64,000 nucleotides of DNA from Palsa-883 sp963847615 (GTDB taxonomy: Bacteria; Pseudomonadota; Alphaproteobacteria; Acetobacterales; Acetobacteraceae), in the NCBI GenBank assembly GCA_963847615.1, contig CAWKAN010000020.1, positions 675,038 through 739,037 of the forward strand, read 5' to 3'. The translations under genes were made by a program, and so were the position numbers. How positions within the stretch are numbered: position 1 is the stretch's first letter; the number at the start of each line of letters is the position of its first letter. Below the pieces are notes generated by a model. The model saw only the letters and a list, made by a program, of their open reading frames with translations, was not told where the DNA came from and made no database searches. Positions 18,728 to 28,180 of the stretch are shown piece by piece.

Positions 18728-18835
18728 CGGCCTTGACCATCCCCCTCCCACCGTCCCGCCAATCTCGCGCTGCCCGGGTGTCGCGATCTCCGCCTGGCGC
18801 GATCTCCGGCTGGCGTGTCTCCCCGCCTCGCAGTA

Positions 18836-18845
18836 TGGTATACCA
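18836..18845. promoter_or_regulatory. Palindromic operator candidate for a GntR/FCD regulator
   Basis: TGGTATACCA is a perfect 10-base palindrome in the 169-base gap between the divergent dppB-like gene and the luciferase-like gene. FCD-subfamily GntR regulators typically bind TNGTATACNA sites. A GntR/FCD gene lies 1.2 kb away (20094-20771). Confidence 0.45.
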
Positions 18846-18896
18846 ATCGACCCCGCGTCCACCCGCAATCGCCAGCCGCACGAACGGAGATCCCGC

Positions 18897-20076
18897 ATGC
18901 GCTTCGGACTGTTCCATAACCTGCATGATCTCACCAGGCAGCGCGACTACGGCGAGCTGCTGGACGAGCTGCGCGACCTGGCAACGATCTGCGACGAGAC
19001 CGACTTCGACGTGCTGTGGATGCCGGAGCACCATTTCAGCGTCTGGGGCCGTGAGTTGCTGCCCAACCCGCTGATGACCGCGGTCGATCTGGCCGCCCGC
19101 ACGCGGCGCATCCGCATCGGCCTCGCCGCCGCGATCGTGACGTTCTGGCATCCGTTGCGCGCCGCCGAGGACATCGCGCTGCTCGATCAGCTCAGCGGCG
19201 GACGCATCGAGGTGGGCTTCGGCCGCGGCAATTACGGGCTGGAGGCCAGCAACCTGAACCCCGAGGCCAATCCGAACGACCAGGCGAAGAGCAAGCTGGT
19301 GTTCGACGAGGCGGTCTCGGTGATCAAGGCCGCGCTCAGCCAGGAACAATTCTCCTTCAAGGGCGAGATCTACCAGTTCCCGGCGCCGGGTTTTCGCGCC
19401 GATCGGGCACATTCCGTGGCCGATCCGGCCTATGTCGATCCCGCCACCGGCGAGCTGGTCAAGCTGTCGATCTACCCGCGCGCGCGCCAGCGGCCGCTGC
19501 CGATGTGGGAGGTGGTGAACTCGCTCGAATTCGATCCAGCACGCGGCGCGCCAGGACCTTGGCATCATCATGTGGCGCCCGCCGGTGGCCGCCCTGCGCG
19601 AGCGGCTGCAGGTTTACCGCGACACGCTGCGCGCGGCGACGGGCAAGGACCTGCCGCTCGGCGCCCGTGCGGCGATCATGCGCGACACCTTCGTGGCCGA
19701 CAGCGAGGCGGAGGCGGTGCGCATCGCCGGCGGCCCGATGATGGAGTCGCTGAACTTCTCCAACTGGCGCGGCCCCGGGGTGTTCCTCAATCCCGGCGAG
19801 ACGCTGCCAGCCGACGAGGAAGCCGCGCTGAAGCAGCGCCTGACCTATGAGTTCGTGCGCGACCGCAGCATCTATTTCGGGCCGCCGGAGCAGATCGTGC
19901 AGCAGATCCTGCACCTGCACCGCGAGACCGGCATCGACAGCGTGGTGTTCAAGACGTCGTGGTCCGGCCTGCCGCACGCCGCGGCGCGCGAAAGCGTGCG
20001 CCGCCTCGGCACCGAGGTGATCCCGGCGATCCGCGCGGCATTGCGGGCGGAGGCCGCGCCGGTCGCCGCGGAGTGA
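18897..20076 (+). pseudogene. LLM-class flavin-dependent monooxygenase, one frameshift
   Basis: Luciferase-like TIM-barrel monooxygenase. The first frame (MRFGLFHNLHDLTRQRDYGE to about residue 215) has DVLWMPEHHFSVWGRELLPNPL and LDQLSGGRIEVGFGRGNY, the family flavin-site pattern. Near 19545-19565 the frame shifts by +1 and continues IIMWRPPVAALRERLQVYRD through FGPPEQIVQQILHLHRETGIDSVVFK to the stop at 20076. Joined length about 393 residues, normal. GGAG precedes the ATG. Probably intact in reality. It diverges from the peptide ABC operon and shares its control region. Confidence 0.85.
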
Positions 20077-20093
20077 TCGCCGCGCTGCGCCGC

Positions 20094-20771
20094 TCAGGGC
20101 GCATCCGCCAGCACGTCCAGCGCAAACCGGGCCGAGCGCGCCACGAAGGCCGCGCAGCGGCGTGCGGCGAGCCCGGGCGCGCGGGGCTGCACCGCGGCAA
20201 AGATGCCGCGCAGCAAGGCGACGGTGCGCAACTGCCGCGCCAGCGGCGCGCGTTGCGTGGTCAGGTGGCGCAGGTAGGTGACGCGCGCGTTCAGCGTCTC
20301 GAGGATGCGGCGGGCCACGTCGTTGCCGCTGCCGGCCAGCAGCACGGCGTAGAAGTTGCGGAACGCCTCGACATAGGCCGGGCCGTCGAGATCGCGCGCC
20401 GCCGCCTCGGCCGATGCGACGGCCGCGCCCAATGCCGCGATCTGGGCGGCGGTCGCACGTTCGATGAACAGCCGCGCCATCGCCGGCTCCAGCGCAGCGC
20501 GCACCTCATAGATCTGCCGCGCCTCGTCTGCCGAGACCATGGCGACGGAAAACACGCCGCGCCGCCCGCGGATCACCAGACCCTCCGATTGCAGCGACTG
20601 CAGCGCCGCGCGCACGCCGGTGCGGCTGACGCCGAGTTCATTCGCCAGTTCGCGCTCCACCAGCCGCGCGCCTGGCGGGAGCCGCAGCGTCAGGATCGCA
20701 TCGCGCAACGTGCGCGTGCTACGTTCCGCCCTGGTCGTCACGGTGGGCGATTGATCGGGGCCGTGATCCAT
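20094..20771 (-). CDS. GntR-family transcriptional regulator, FCD domain
   Basis: 225 residues. The N-terminal winged helix is residues 15-78 (TLRDAILTLRLPPGARLVERELANELGVSRTGVRAAL). The C-terminal all-helical FCD ligand domain (IYEVRAALEPAMARLFIERA) occupies about residues 90-215. Start 20769-20771, GGAG upstream. It is convergent with the luciferase-like gene and divergent from the hydrolase gene, so it probably controls these and the ABC operon through the TGGTATACCA site. Effector unknown, likely an organic acid. Confidence 0.9.
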   Translation of the reverse strand: MDHGPDQSPTVTTRAERSTRTLRDAILTLRLPPGARLVERELANELGVSRTGVRAALQSLQSEGLVIRGRRGVFSVAMVSADEARQIYEVRAALEPAMARLFIERATAAQIAALGAAVASAEAAARDLDGPAYVEAFRNFYAVLLAGSGNDVARRILETLNARVTYLRHLTTQRAPLARQLRTVALLRGIFAAVQPRAPGLAARRCAAFVARSARFALDVLADAP

Positions 20772-20863
20772 TCCGCCGTCGCTCCCCTGGCGCTGTCCAG
20801 GCGGTTTGGTAGGCCGATGCGGGTGCGGAACACAAGCTAGGCAAGCGAGGGAGGCGGAGCAGG

Positions 20864-21649
20864 ATGGATGCCAGGCTGGAACGGACGGATGCGCCGACGC
20901 TGTTCTACCAGGTCGCAGGCGCCGGGCCGCCGGTGGTACTGATCCATGGCGTCGGTGCCGACGCATCAAGCTGGGACGCGGTCGTGCCCGAACTGATCCC
21001 GCGCTTGCGCGTGCTACGGCTGGACCTGCGCGGACATGGGCGATCCGGTCCTATCGAGGGACCGCTGGAGCTGGCGGACTTTGCGCGCGACGTGCTGGAC
21101 GTGATGGAGGCAGCCGGCACGGCGCGGGCGCATGTGGTGGGGTTTTCCCTGGGCGGGATGATCGCGCAGCTGCTCGGGCTGGATCACGCGGCGCGGGTGG
21201 ATCGGCTGGTGCTGCTGAGCGCGGTCGCCGGGCGGACCGAGCAGGAGCGCGCGCGGGTGCGCGAACGTCTGGAGATCCTGCGCACGCAAGGCATCGGCGC
21301 GATCACCGGCGCGGCGCAGGATCGCTGGTTCACGTCCGGCTTCATCGCGCGCCACCCGGAACTGGTGCGCCAGCGGATGGCGCAGTTGCAGCGCAACCAT
21401 GCGCCCTCCTATGCGGTGGCCTACACGGTGTTTTCCACCAGCGATCTTGGCGAGCGGCTGCATGGCATAACCCGGCCGACGCTGGTGGCGACGGGCGAGC
21501 ACGATGTCGGCTCGAACACGCGCATGGCGCGGTTCATGCTGGCGCAGATCCCCGGCGCGCAGTTGCAGATCCTGCCGGAGCTGAAGCACAGCGTGCTGGT
21601 CGAGGCGCCGGAGACGATCGCGACGATGCTGCTGGCGTTCCTTGGTTAG
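20864..21649 (+). CDS. Alpha/beta-hydrolase, 3-oxoadipate enol-lactonase-like
   Basis: 261-residue alpha/beta-hydrolase. The oxyanion-hole motif is VVLIHGVGADASSW (residues 24-37), the nucleophile elbow is GFSLGG with Ser95, the acid lies in ATGEHDVGSNTR and the catalytic His in ELKHSVLVEAPE. LRLDLRGHGRSG is a further family marker. Start follows GGGAGGCGGAGCAGG. The closest named families are PcaD-like enol lactonases and related esterases. It is transcribed divergently from the GntR regulator 92 bases away. Confidence 0.85.
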   Translation: MDARLERTDAPTLFYQVAGAGPPVVLIHGVGADASSWDAVVPELIPRLRVLRLDLRGHGRSGPIEGPLELADFARDVLDVMEAAGTARAHVVGFSLGGMIAQLLGLDHAARVDRLVLLSAVAGRTEQERARVRERLEILRTQGIGAITGAAQDRWFTSGFIARHPELVRQRMAQLQRNHAPSYAVAYTVFSTSDLGERLHGITRPTLVATGEHDVGSNTRMARFMLAQIPGAQLQILPELKHSVLVEAPETIATMLLAFLG

Positions 21650-21748
21650 GGCAGGGTTTGGCCGACGGGATGCGGCGGGGCGTTCGCGCGGCTGCCCATG
21701 GCGGCGTGGTGCGGCGCCGGCGGATCGGGGGCGGGGCGGGGGGCGTCG

Positions 21749-23092
21749 TCACGCCGGATCGTCGAACAGGGTCTCCCGCAATGTCGCGCCTTGGTGGTCG
21801 CTGCGGAACCGGCTGCGGCGTTGCAGCTCCGGCACCAGCCGGTCGACGATGGCGGCGAGGTCGCCCGGCATCGAAACCACGTGGCCCAGCATGAAACCGC
21901 CGCGGCTGCCGGTGGCCTCGAACACCGCCTCCATGCGGTCCGCCACCTGCGCGGGCGTGCCGGCGACGGTGCGCGCATAGCCGGTGGCGAAGCGCAGCCG
22001 TGCTCGAAGAAGTCCCGGCCGGTGATCTCGGTGTCGGCGCCCTGCTCGGCGATCAACTCGCGCACGAAGCCGACCGGGGAGGCCTGGCTGGCGATGATTT
22101 CCCGATGCAGCGCGCCCAGGGTAAACCGTCCCGGTAACGTAGCGAAATCGTAGCCGGAATTGTGCGACAGGTAGCCGCCGGCGCCCTCCGGCGGGATCGC
22201 GGTCAGCAGCCGCCGCGCTGGGCAACGGCCTCGCGCTCGGTCTCGGCGACGACGGTGGGCTGCTGCCAGACGATGCCCATGCTCTGCGGGTCGCGCCCCA
22301 GCGCCGCCACCGCCGCGTCCAGTGCCTGGCGCTGCGCGATCTGCAGCTTCAGCGGCATGTCGGCGCCGAACGCCATGTCGGCCACATAGGCGCAGGCGCG
22401 GATGCCGCGCGGCGAGCCGCCGGCCTGCAGCAGCACCGGGCGGCCTTGCGGCGAGGGCGGCGTGTTCAGCGGCAAGCTGACCTTGAAGAACCTTCCCCGG
22501 TGCGCGACGTCGTGCACCTTGGCCGGGTCGCCGACCTGCCCGGTCGCACGGTCCCACAGCATGGCGTCGGGTTCGACGCTGTCCCGCAGTGTGCGGCAGA
22601 CATCGATGAACTCCTCCATCCGCGCGTAGCGTTCGTCGTGGTCAACCAGGTCGTAGTAGCCGTAATTGGCGTAGTCGGAGCGGCGGGTGGAGGTGATGAC
22701 GTTGAAGGCAATGCGCCCGCCGGGGACGTGATCGAGCGAGTTGAACAGCCGCGCCAGGTAGTAGGGGTGCGTGAAGGTGGTGGAATAGGTACGCCGAAGC
22801 CGAGGTGTTCGGTCACCCGCGCCATCGCCACCGCCAGCGGCGCCAGGTCCTGGCGCGGCCAGGAGACGCCGCAGTGCACCGCGGCGTCGCGCGCGCCCTG
22901 CCAGGTGCTGGGCCCGCCGGTGCCATCGCCGGAGAACAGCATGTCCAGCTTGCCGCGCTCGGCGATGCGGGCGATTTCCTCGAACATCGTGACGTCGGGG
23001 TAGGTGCGGTCTGGCCAGGCGCCCGGCATGCACCATCTGCCGTCCATGTGGATGTAGGACAGCTCGAAGGCGAGATGCATCCGTCTCGGCAT
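21749..23092 (-). pseudogene. LLM-class flavin monooxygenase of the NtaA/SnaA/DszA type, three frameshifts
   Basis: The protein can be followed through four frames. Segment 1: MPRRMHLAFELSYIHMDGRW to VTEHLGFG. Segment 2: TYSTTFTHPYYLARLFNSLD, GGRIAFNVITSTRRSDYANY, VLLQAGGSPRGIRACAY. Segment 3: GGYLSHNSGYDFATLPGRFT. Segment 4: FATGYARTVAGTPAQVADRM to the stop at 21749. Shifts lie near 22795, 22210 and 22008. The joined product is about 445 residues, the family norm. These two-component monooxygenases oxidise nitrilotriacetate, sulfonates or dibenzothiophene-like compounds. Conservation is intact through every segment, which argues for sequencing indels over decay. Confidence 0.85.
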
Positions 23093-23268
23093 GCTGCGGT
23101 CTCCGTCGGGTGGCGGCGATGTCGTGAACCGTGGTACGGGCGAGCAAGAACGGGGCCGATGAAGCGGTTGGGGGGCGCCATCAGGGGCGGGCTTGGCTGC
23201 GCCGGCGCTGATCCGGAGACGGCTGGGGAGCGGCGGGCGTTGTCTGCGGGTGAGGCAGGTTCCCGCGC

Positions 23269-23297
23269 TTGCCTGGCTGACCAGGTCATGTTAATAT
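23269..23297 (+). promoter_or_regulatory. Sigma70-type promoter upstream of the BPSL0067-like gene
   Basis: A -35 box TTGCCT (23269-23274), a 17-base spacer and a -10 box TAATAT (23292-23297) lie in a markedly AT-rich patch, 31 bases before the start at 23328. Confidence 0.5.
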
Positions 23298-23327
23298 ATA
23301 TAACTACAACCGACGAGACAGCACACC

Positions 23328-24269
23328 ATGCCCTCCGACCCGCGTTCATCTGCCGAGCTGAAGCTGCCGTTCATTTTCGTCCCGCATGGTGAGCCGGAAC
23401 CGACCGAGTGGCTGGCAAGCCACAGGGACTGCATCAAGCTTCCGGCGACCCTGCAGCCGGACGCGCACGGCGATGGCGGGGCCAACCCGTGGTCTGGCAG
23501 TCCGCCATATGGCAGTCCGCCGCGTGGCAGTCCATCGTCTGGCCAGCGTCGCGCCACGGACGGCCATGCGGCGCCGCCCGATCCGGCGGCGCCGTGGCCA
23601 CCGACGGGGAGTGCCATGTCCGACCCCATGTCCGCCGGACCGAACCAGACCCCCGACGGCGCTGGGATCTCGGACGATCCGATCGCGGCCTTCCGCCGGG
23701 CGAACGACGCCTTGGTGACGACCGCGAGAGCTTACGCGTCCGGCCGCGGCGCCGGCGCTGACGTACCGACCGGGGCCGCCGTGGCGAGCGACGCGACCAG
23801 CGCCGAGCGGACGCCTACCGATGCCGGTCAGGCGGAGGATCCAACGGTGCCCGCCGCACAGGGCGCTGGGCCACACGTATATGTCGCCGGCAACCCGCGC
23901 CAGTGGATCGGCCCGGCGCAGGTCGGCGACGGGGAATGCGTGACACTGGTGGAGAAAGCGACCGGTGCGCCGGGCGACAAAGACTGGCGCCGGGGCGCGC
24001 TGGTGCAAGGCAATACCCAGCTTGCGCCGGGCACTGCGATCGCGTTGTTCGACACCAATGGGCCGTATGGCAATCACACGGACGGGACGAGCCACGCAGC
24101 GATCTATCTGCGGCAGGATGCCGAGGGCATCTATGTCATCGATCAGTGGAATATCAGGTCGCATGGTAAGATCGTTGCACGCCAGGCTCCCCACGAACGC
24201 CGGATCCGGTTCAATCCGCCGAACAGAGCGGCCGTCGATCATGGGGAGTTGTATCATGTCATTCAATAA
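23328..24269 (+). CDS. BPSL0067-family amidase-like protein with long low-complexity N-terminus
   Basis: 313 residues. The C-terminal 125 residues match the BPSL0067 family, an NlpC/P60-like papain-fold domain: VGDGECVTLVEKATGAP (catalytic Cys region), WRRGALVQG, LAPGTAIALFDTNGPYG, SHAAIYLRQDAEGIYVIDQW (catalytic His region). The first 170 residues are Pro/Gly/Ser/Ala-rich, with GSPP-type repeats (residues 56-72), and may be a targeting or linker region. Such proteins are cell-wall-amidase-like, and some relatives are type VI effectors; no secretion genes are visible here. It overlaps the next gene by 14 bases, so the two are co-translated. Confidence 0.72.
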   Translation: MPSDPRSSAELKLPFIFVPHGEPEPTEWLASHRDCIKLPATLQPDAHGDGGANPWSGSPPYGSPPRGSPSSGQRRATDGHAAPPDPAAPWPPTGSAMSDPMSAGPNQTPDGAGISDDPIAAFRRANDALVTTARAYASGRGAGADVPTGAAVASDATSAERTPTDAGQAEDPTVPAAQGAGPHVYVAGNPRQWIGPAQVGDGECVTLVEKATGAPGDKDWRRGALVQGNTQLAPGTAIALFDTNGPYGNHTDGTSHAAIYLRQDAEGIYVIDQWNIRSHGKIVARQAPHERRIRFNPPNRAAVDHGELYHVIQ

Positions 24270-24594
24270 ACTCGCTTTGTTGACGACAATTTTGTCGTTT
24301 CCCGGAACACTCGCACTCGCCGCTGCCACGAGTTGCCCGCTCACCTTCGAAAAGCATTCGTTGATCGACGTCCAAGTCTTCGACGGACCGCCCGCCGAGC
24401 TGACCGACATGATGGGGGTCGAAGGAAGGTGGACCCTCGGGTATTCCCCAGATACAAGGCACCGCTATTATCTTGGTTGTCACTATGAGGGGTTGGCCAC
24501 ACTCTACGCGGTTCCGGTGCCCACCAGTGCAACGCTATGCCGCATCCAGCTATCTCCGCGCACCCATATGCTCATGAACGTGGTGTGCGAATAA
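24256..24594 (+). CDS. Small periplasmic STY0301-like protein, putative immunity partner
   Basis: 112 residues with a signal peptide (MSFNKLALLTTILSFPGTLALAAA). The mature part carries four Cys (SCPLTF, GCHYEG, LCRIQL, VVCE), consistent with two disulfides. The pattern CPLTF...FDGPPAELTDMMG...CHYEG matches the STY0301 family, which is repeatedly found beside BPSL0067-type genes. The ATG lies inside the end of that gene in another frame. A periplasmic, disulfide-bonded partner next to a wall-amidase-like gene fits an immunity or inhibitor role (inference). Confidence 0.65.
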   Translation: MSFNKLALLTTILSFPGTLALAAATSCPLTFEKHSLIDVQVFDGPPAELTDMMGVEGRWTLGYSPDTRHRYYLGCHYEGLATLYAVPVPTSATLCRIQLSPRTHMLMNVVCE

Positions 24595-24815
24595 CGTCTG
24601 TTCATGCATGTCGCTTGGCACCTTGATCTCTCCTGCACCGACCTTCATGGCGATCTGTCCTCGGTTGAACCCGAAAGAGATTCTCACAAGCGGCCAGCGG
24701 AATCAGGCGGTTGCGCCGGAGCGCGAGCGTGACGCGCGCTTGCCACGGTTCCAGGCCGGGCGTTAGCCTCGCTGTAGAAGTCCGCGAACCATGCGGGGCG
24801 AGGGGAAAGCGATCC

Positions 24816-26537
24816 ATGTCCGATACACCAACGCTGGTGATCCGCGGCGGCACCGTCATCGACGGCAGCGGCGTCGCACCGCGCGAGGCCGACATCGCCA
24901 TCGATGGCGACCGCATCGTCGCAATCGGCAAGATCGCCGCCAGCGGCGCCGAGGAAATCGATGCCAGGGGCATGCTCGTCACCCCGGGTTTTGTCGACCT
25001 GCACACGCACTACGACGCGCAGGTCACCTGGGCCAACCATATCACGCCGTCCTCGAGCCATGGCGTCACCACCGCGCTGATCGGCAATTGCGGCGTCGGC
25101 TTTGCGCCATGCCGCCCGGAGCAGCGCGCGATGCTGGTGGCGCTGATGGAAGGCGTCGAGGACATCCCCGAGGTCGTGCTGACCGAGGGCCTGCCGTGGA
25201 ACTGGCAGACATTCCCGGATTTTCTCGACGCGCTCGACCAGCGCCGCTTCGATCTCGATGTGGCGACACAGGTGCCGCACGCCGCGCTGCGGGTCTACGT
25301 CATGGGCCAGCGCGGCGCCGATCGCGAGCCGGCGACGGCGGCCGACCGCGCCGCCATGGCGCGCCTCGCTGCCGAGGGCATCCGCGCCGGCGCGCTCGGC
25401 TTCTCCACCTCGCGCACCATCAACCACAAGACGCTCGACGGGCGGCACATCCCGACGCTGCAAGCCGACGAGGCGGAGCTTATCGCGATCGCCCGCGCGG
25501 TCGGCGAAACCGGCAGCGGCTGGCTGCAGGTGATCGCCGATTTCGATGACGAGATCGACGCGGAATTCGCCATGCTGCGCCGACTGGTCGCGGCATCCGG
25601 CCGGCCGATGACCATCACCGTGCTGGAACGTGATGCCAAGCCGCAGGAATGGCGCCGCTTGCTCGACCACATCGCCGCGGCGAACGCCGCCGGGGCGCGC
25701 ATGACCGGCCAGGTGCTCGGCCGCCCGACCGGCATCATGCTCGGCTTCGAGATCTCGCAGCACCCGTTCGTTGCGTGTCCGAGCTACCAGGCGATCGCAC
25801 ACCTGCCGTTCCCGGAACGAATCGTCGCGCTGCGCCAGCCGGACCTGCGCGCACGCATCCTGGCCGAGGACGTCGCCGGCGATGCGATGGGCAGTCGCGT
25901 GCGCAGCTGGGACCGCATCTTCCCGCTCGGCGATCCGCCGGACTACGAGCCGCCGGCCGCGCGCAGCCTGGGCGCCCGCGCCCGCGCGATGGGCGCCGAT
26001 CCCGCCGCGCTGGCCTACGATACGCTGCTGGAGAATGCCGGCCGCACCATCCTGTACCGCCCGCTCAGCAACTATGCGCACGGCAATCTGGAGACGGCGC
26101 GGGAGATGATGACGCATCCCAACACGCTGCTCGGCCTGGGCGATGGCGGGGCGCATGTCTCGGTGCTGTGCGATGCCAGCGCGCCGACCTCGATGCTGAC
26201 GCATTGGACGCGCGATCGTCCATCCGGACGGTTCCCGGTGGAATGGGCGGTCCGGCGCCTGACGCGCGACAACGCGTTGGCAATCGGGCTGGCCGATCGC
26301 GGCCTGCTGGCGCCGGGGCTGAAGGCCGACCTCAATGTGATCGACTACGACCATCTGACGCTGCACGCGCCGCGCGTCGTCTACGACCTGCCGGCGGGCG
26401 GGCGGCGGCTGATGCAGGACGCCGACGGGTATGTGGCGACGATCGTCTCTGGTGTCGTCACCGCGCGTGGCGGCGCGCCGAGCGGTGCCTTGCCGGGGCG
26501 GCTGATCCGCGGTAGCACGGCCGCGGCGCACGGATAA
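24816..26537 (+). CDS. N-acyl-D-amino-acid deacylase / D-aminoacylase (amidohydrolase)
   Basis: 573-residue metal-dependent amidohydrolase. It begins LVIRGGTVIDGSGVAPREAD, then LVTPGFVDLHTHYDAQVTW with metal ligands His63 and His65, the hallmark of D-aminoacylases. HGVTTALIGNCGVGFAPCRP, LGFSTSRTINHK and LLGLGDGGAHVSVLCDAS follow. Start 24816 is taken for AGGGGAAAG upstream; the frame upstream to 24711 is not protein-like. It would hydrolyse N-acyl-D-amino acids. It is 56 bases ahead of a TRAP transporter operon, which probably imports the substrate or product. Confidence 0.9.
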   Translation: MSDTPTLVIRGGTVIDGSGVAPREADIAIDGDRIVAIGKIAASGAEEIDARGMLVTPGFVDLHTHYDAQVTWANHITPSSSHGVTTALIGNCGVGFAPCRPEQRAMLVALMEGVEDIPEVVLTEGLPWNWQTFPDFLDALDQRRFDLDVATQVPHAALRVYVMGQRGADREPATAADRAAMARLAAEGIRAGALGFSTSRTINHKTLDGRHIPTLQADEAELIAIARAVGETGSGWLQVIADFDDEIDAEFAMLRRLVAASGRPMTITVLERDAKPQEWRRLLDHIAAANAAGARMTGQVLGRPTGIMLGFEISQHPFVACPSYQAIAHLPFPERIVALRQPDLRARILAEDVAGDAMGSRVRSWDRIFPLGDPPDYEPPAARSLGARARAMGADPAALAYDTLLENAGRTILYRPLSNYAHGNLETAREMMTHPNTLLGLGDGGAHVSVLCDASAPTSMLTHWTRDRPSGRFPVEWAVRRLTRDNALAIGLADRGLLAPGLKADLNVIDYDHLTLHAPRVVYDLPAGGRRLMQDADGYVATIVSGVVTARGGAPSGALPGRLIRGSTAAAHG

Positions 26538-26593
26538 TCCACCGGCGCAACCAAAGGCCCGGGATACCGGACGCCAACACGGAGGACGTCTCG

Positions 26594-27580
26594 ATGACCG
26601 CGATCACCCGGCGCGCGCTGTATGCGGGCGCGTTGCTGCCGTTCGTGCCGACGCGCGCCCGCGCCGCCACGACGTGGGACGGCTATGTCTACAACCCCGT
26701 CGCTTCGGTTGCCGCGGTGCAGGGCGTGCAGCGGATCATCGACACCGTCAGGGAAAAAACCAACGGCGCGCTGGTCATCAACCTGCATCTCGGCGGCAGC
26801 CTGCCGATCAATGCCACCAACATCACCCAGGCGGTCGCCGACGGCGTGGTGCAGTTCGGCGATGACGGGTTCGCCACCGGCAACGTGCCGATCAGCGCCA
26901 TCCTGCGCCTGCCGATGCTGCTACAGAACGATGCCGAGCTGGCCAAGGCAATGGCGATCCTGCTGCCCTATCTGCAGAAGGACTACGCCAAGCAGGGGAT
27001 CGTCGTGCTCGGCCAGTACTCCTACCCGTTCCAGGTGATCTGGGGCCGCAAGAAGATCACCTCGCTCGCCGACATCAAGGGACTGAAGCTGCGCGTCACC
27101 TCGGTGGAGGAGGGCGAGTTCATCCGCCGTTTCGGCGGCGTCGCCCTGACCATGGGCAGCCCGGATGTCGCCGCCGCGCTGGATCGCGGCGTGGTGGACG
27201 GTGCGCTGACCGCCAGCTCCGGTGGTGGTATCATCTGGAAGGATCTGCTGAAATACCGCTACGCGTTCCCGACCTGCTACGTGAACTCGACCTACGTGGT
27301 GAACCAGGACGCATTCGCCAAGCTGCCGCCGGCGACGCAGCAGATCCTGCGCGACGCGGCGGCCGACGCCGCCACCTGGGCCACCGCGCAGATGAACCTG
27401 CGGGAGGACCAGATCACCGCGCAGATGGGCAAGGACGGCATGGTCCTCGCGCCGGCGTCCGCCGCCGACATCAAGCTGGCGACCGAAACGATGCGACCCT
27501 ACTGGGCCGAGTGGGCGAAGGCACACGGGCCCGAGGCGCTTGAAGTGATGGCCAAGCTGCGCGCGATGACGGGCCGCTGA
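26594..27580 (+). CDS. dctP: TRAP transporter substrate-binding protein DctP-like
   Basis: 328 residues, DctP/TAXI-type periplasmic binding protein. Export signal MTAITRRALYAGALLPFVPTRARA with an RR pair. The body shows GALVINLHLGGSLPINATNITQAV, VQFGDDGFATGNVPISAILRLP, GRKKITSLADIKGLKLRVTS (the Arg here contacts the ligand carboxylate in this family) and MGSPDVAAALDRGVVDGAL. It is first in a three-gene TRAP operon, two bases before dctQ, and delivers a carboxylate ligand to the membrane subunits. Confidence 0.93.
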   Translation: MTAITRRALYAGALLPFVPTRARAATTWDGYVYNPVASVAAVQGVQRIIDTVREKTNGALVINLHLGGSLPINATNITQAVADGVVQFGDDGFATGNVPISAILRLPMLLQNDAELAKAMAILLPYLQKDYAKQGIVVLGQYSYPFQVIWGRKKITSLADIKGLKLRVTSVEEGEFIRRFGGVALTMGSPDVAAALDRGVVDGALTASSGGGIIWKDLLKYRYAFPTCYVNSTYVVNQDAFAKLPPATQQILRDAAADAATWATAQMNLREDQITAQMGKDGMVLAPASAADIKLATETMRPYWAEWAKAHGPEALEVMAKLRAMTGR

Positions 27581-27582
27581 GC

Positions 27583-28179
27583 ATGCCGGGGAAGGGGCCC
27601 CCACGGGAGATTGCCCCCGGGGAGATTGCCCCAAGGCTGGCTGCCGATCACGACATCGGCGAACCGACGCCGTCGGAGACCATACTGGAACGCACCTGCC
27701 GCACGCTGTGCGAGGTCGGCATCGTGGTGATGGCCGCCATCGTCATCCTGGAGATCGTCACCCGCAACCTGTTCCACGTGTCCTTCATGATATCCGACGA
27801 AATCGGCGGCTACATCGTCGTCGGCATCACCTTCCTCAGTCTGCCGGTGTGCCAGGTGAACCGCGCCTACCATCACGTGCTGTTCGTGCAGGCGAGGCTG
27901 GGCCGGCGCACCAGGGCGGTCTCGCACCTGATCTTCCAACTGCTCTCGCTCGGCTTCTGCGCCATACTGATCTGGCAGCTCACGCGGCTGACGCTGCAGT
28001 CGTATCGCAGCGGCGATGTTGCGCCGACCGTGCTGGCCACGCCGCTGTGGATCCCGCAGGCGGTGATGCCGGTGGGCTGCGTCGCGCTCGCCGTCACGCT
28101 GCTGCGGGCGATCCGGATGAGCCTGCGCCAGATGGTGTGGGGCCGCCCGGGGGGAGGCCCCCTGGTGCGGGACCGCTAG
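27583..28179 (+). CDS. dctQ: TRAP transporter small permease DctQ-like
   Basis: 198 residues, four membrane helices (IVVMAAIVILEIVTRNLF, IGGYIVVGITFLSLPV, LIFQLLSLGFCAILIWQ, VMPVGCVALAVTLL), the DctQ topology. It has an unusual 35-residue hydrophilic N-terminus with the short duplication REIAP/GEIAP. It lies two bases after dctP and one base before dctM, so all three are tightly coupled. Confidence 0.88.
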   Translation: MPGKGPPREIAPGEIAPRLAADHDIGEPTPSETILERTCRTLCEVGIVVMAAIVILEIVTRNLFHVSFMISDEIGGYIVVGITFLSLPVCQVNRAYHHVLFVQARLGRRTRAVSHLIFQLLSLGFCAILIWQLTRLTLQSYRSGDVAPTVLATPLWIPQAVMPVGCVALAVTLLRAIRMSLRQMVWGRPGGGPLVRDR

Positions 28180-28180
28180 G

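Noticed and set aside
17013..19571. 852-residue minus-strand protein
   Set aside because: Only the first 777 bases encode the DppC-type permease; the rest runs antisense to or out of frame with recognised genes.
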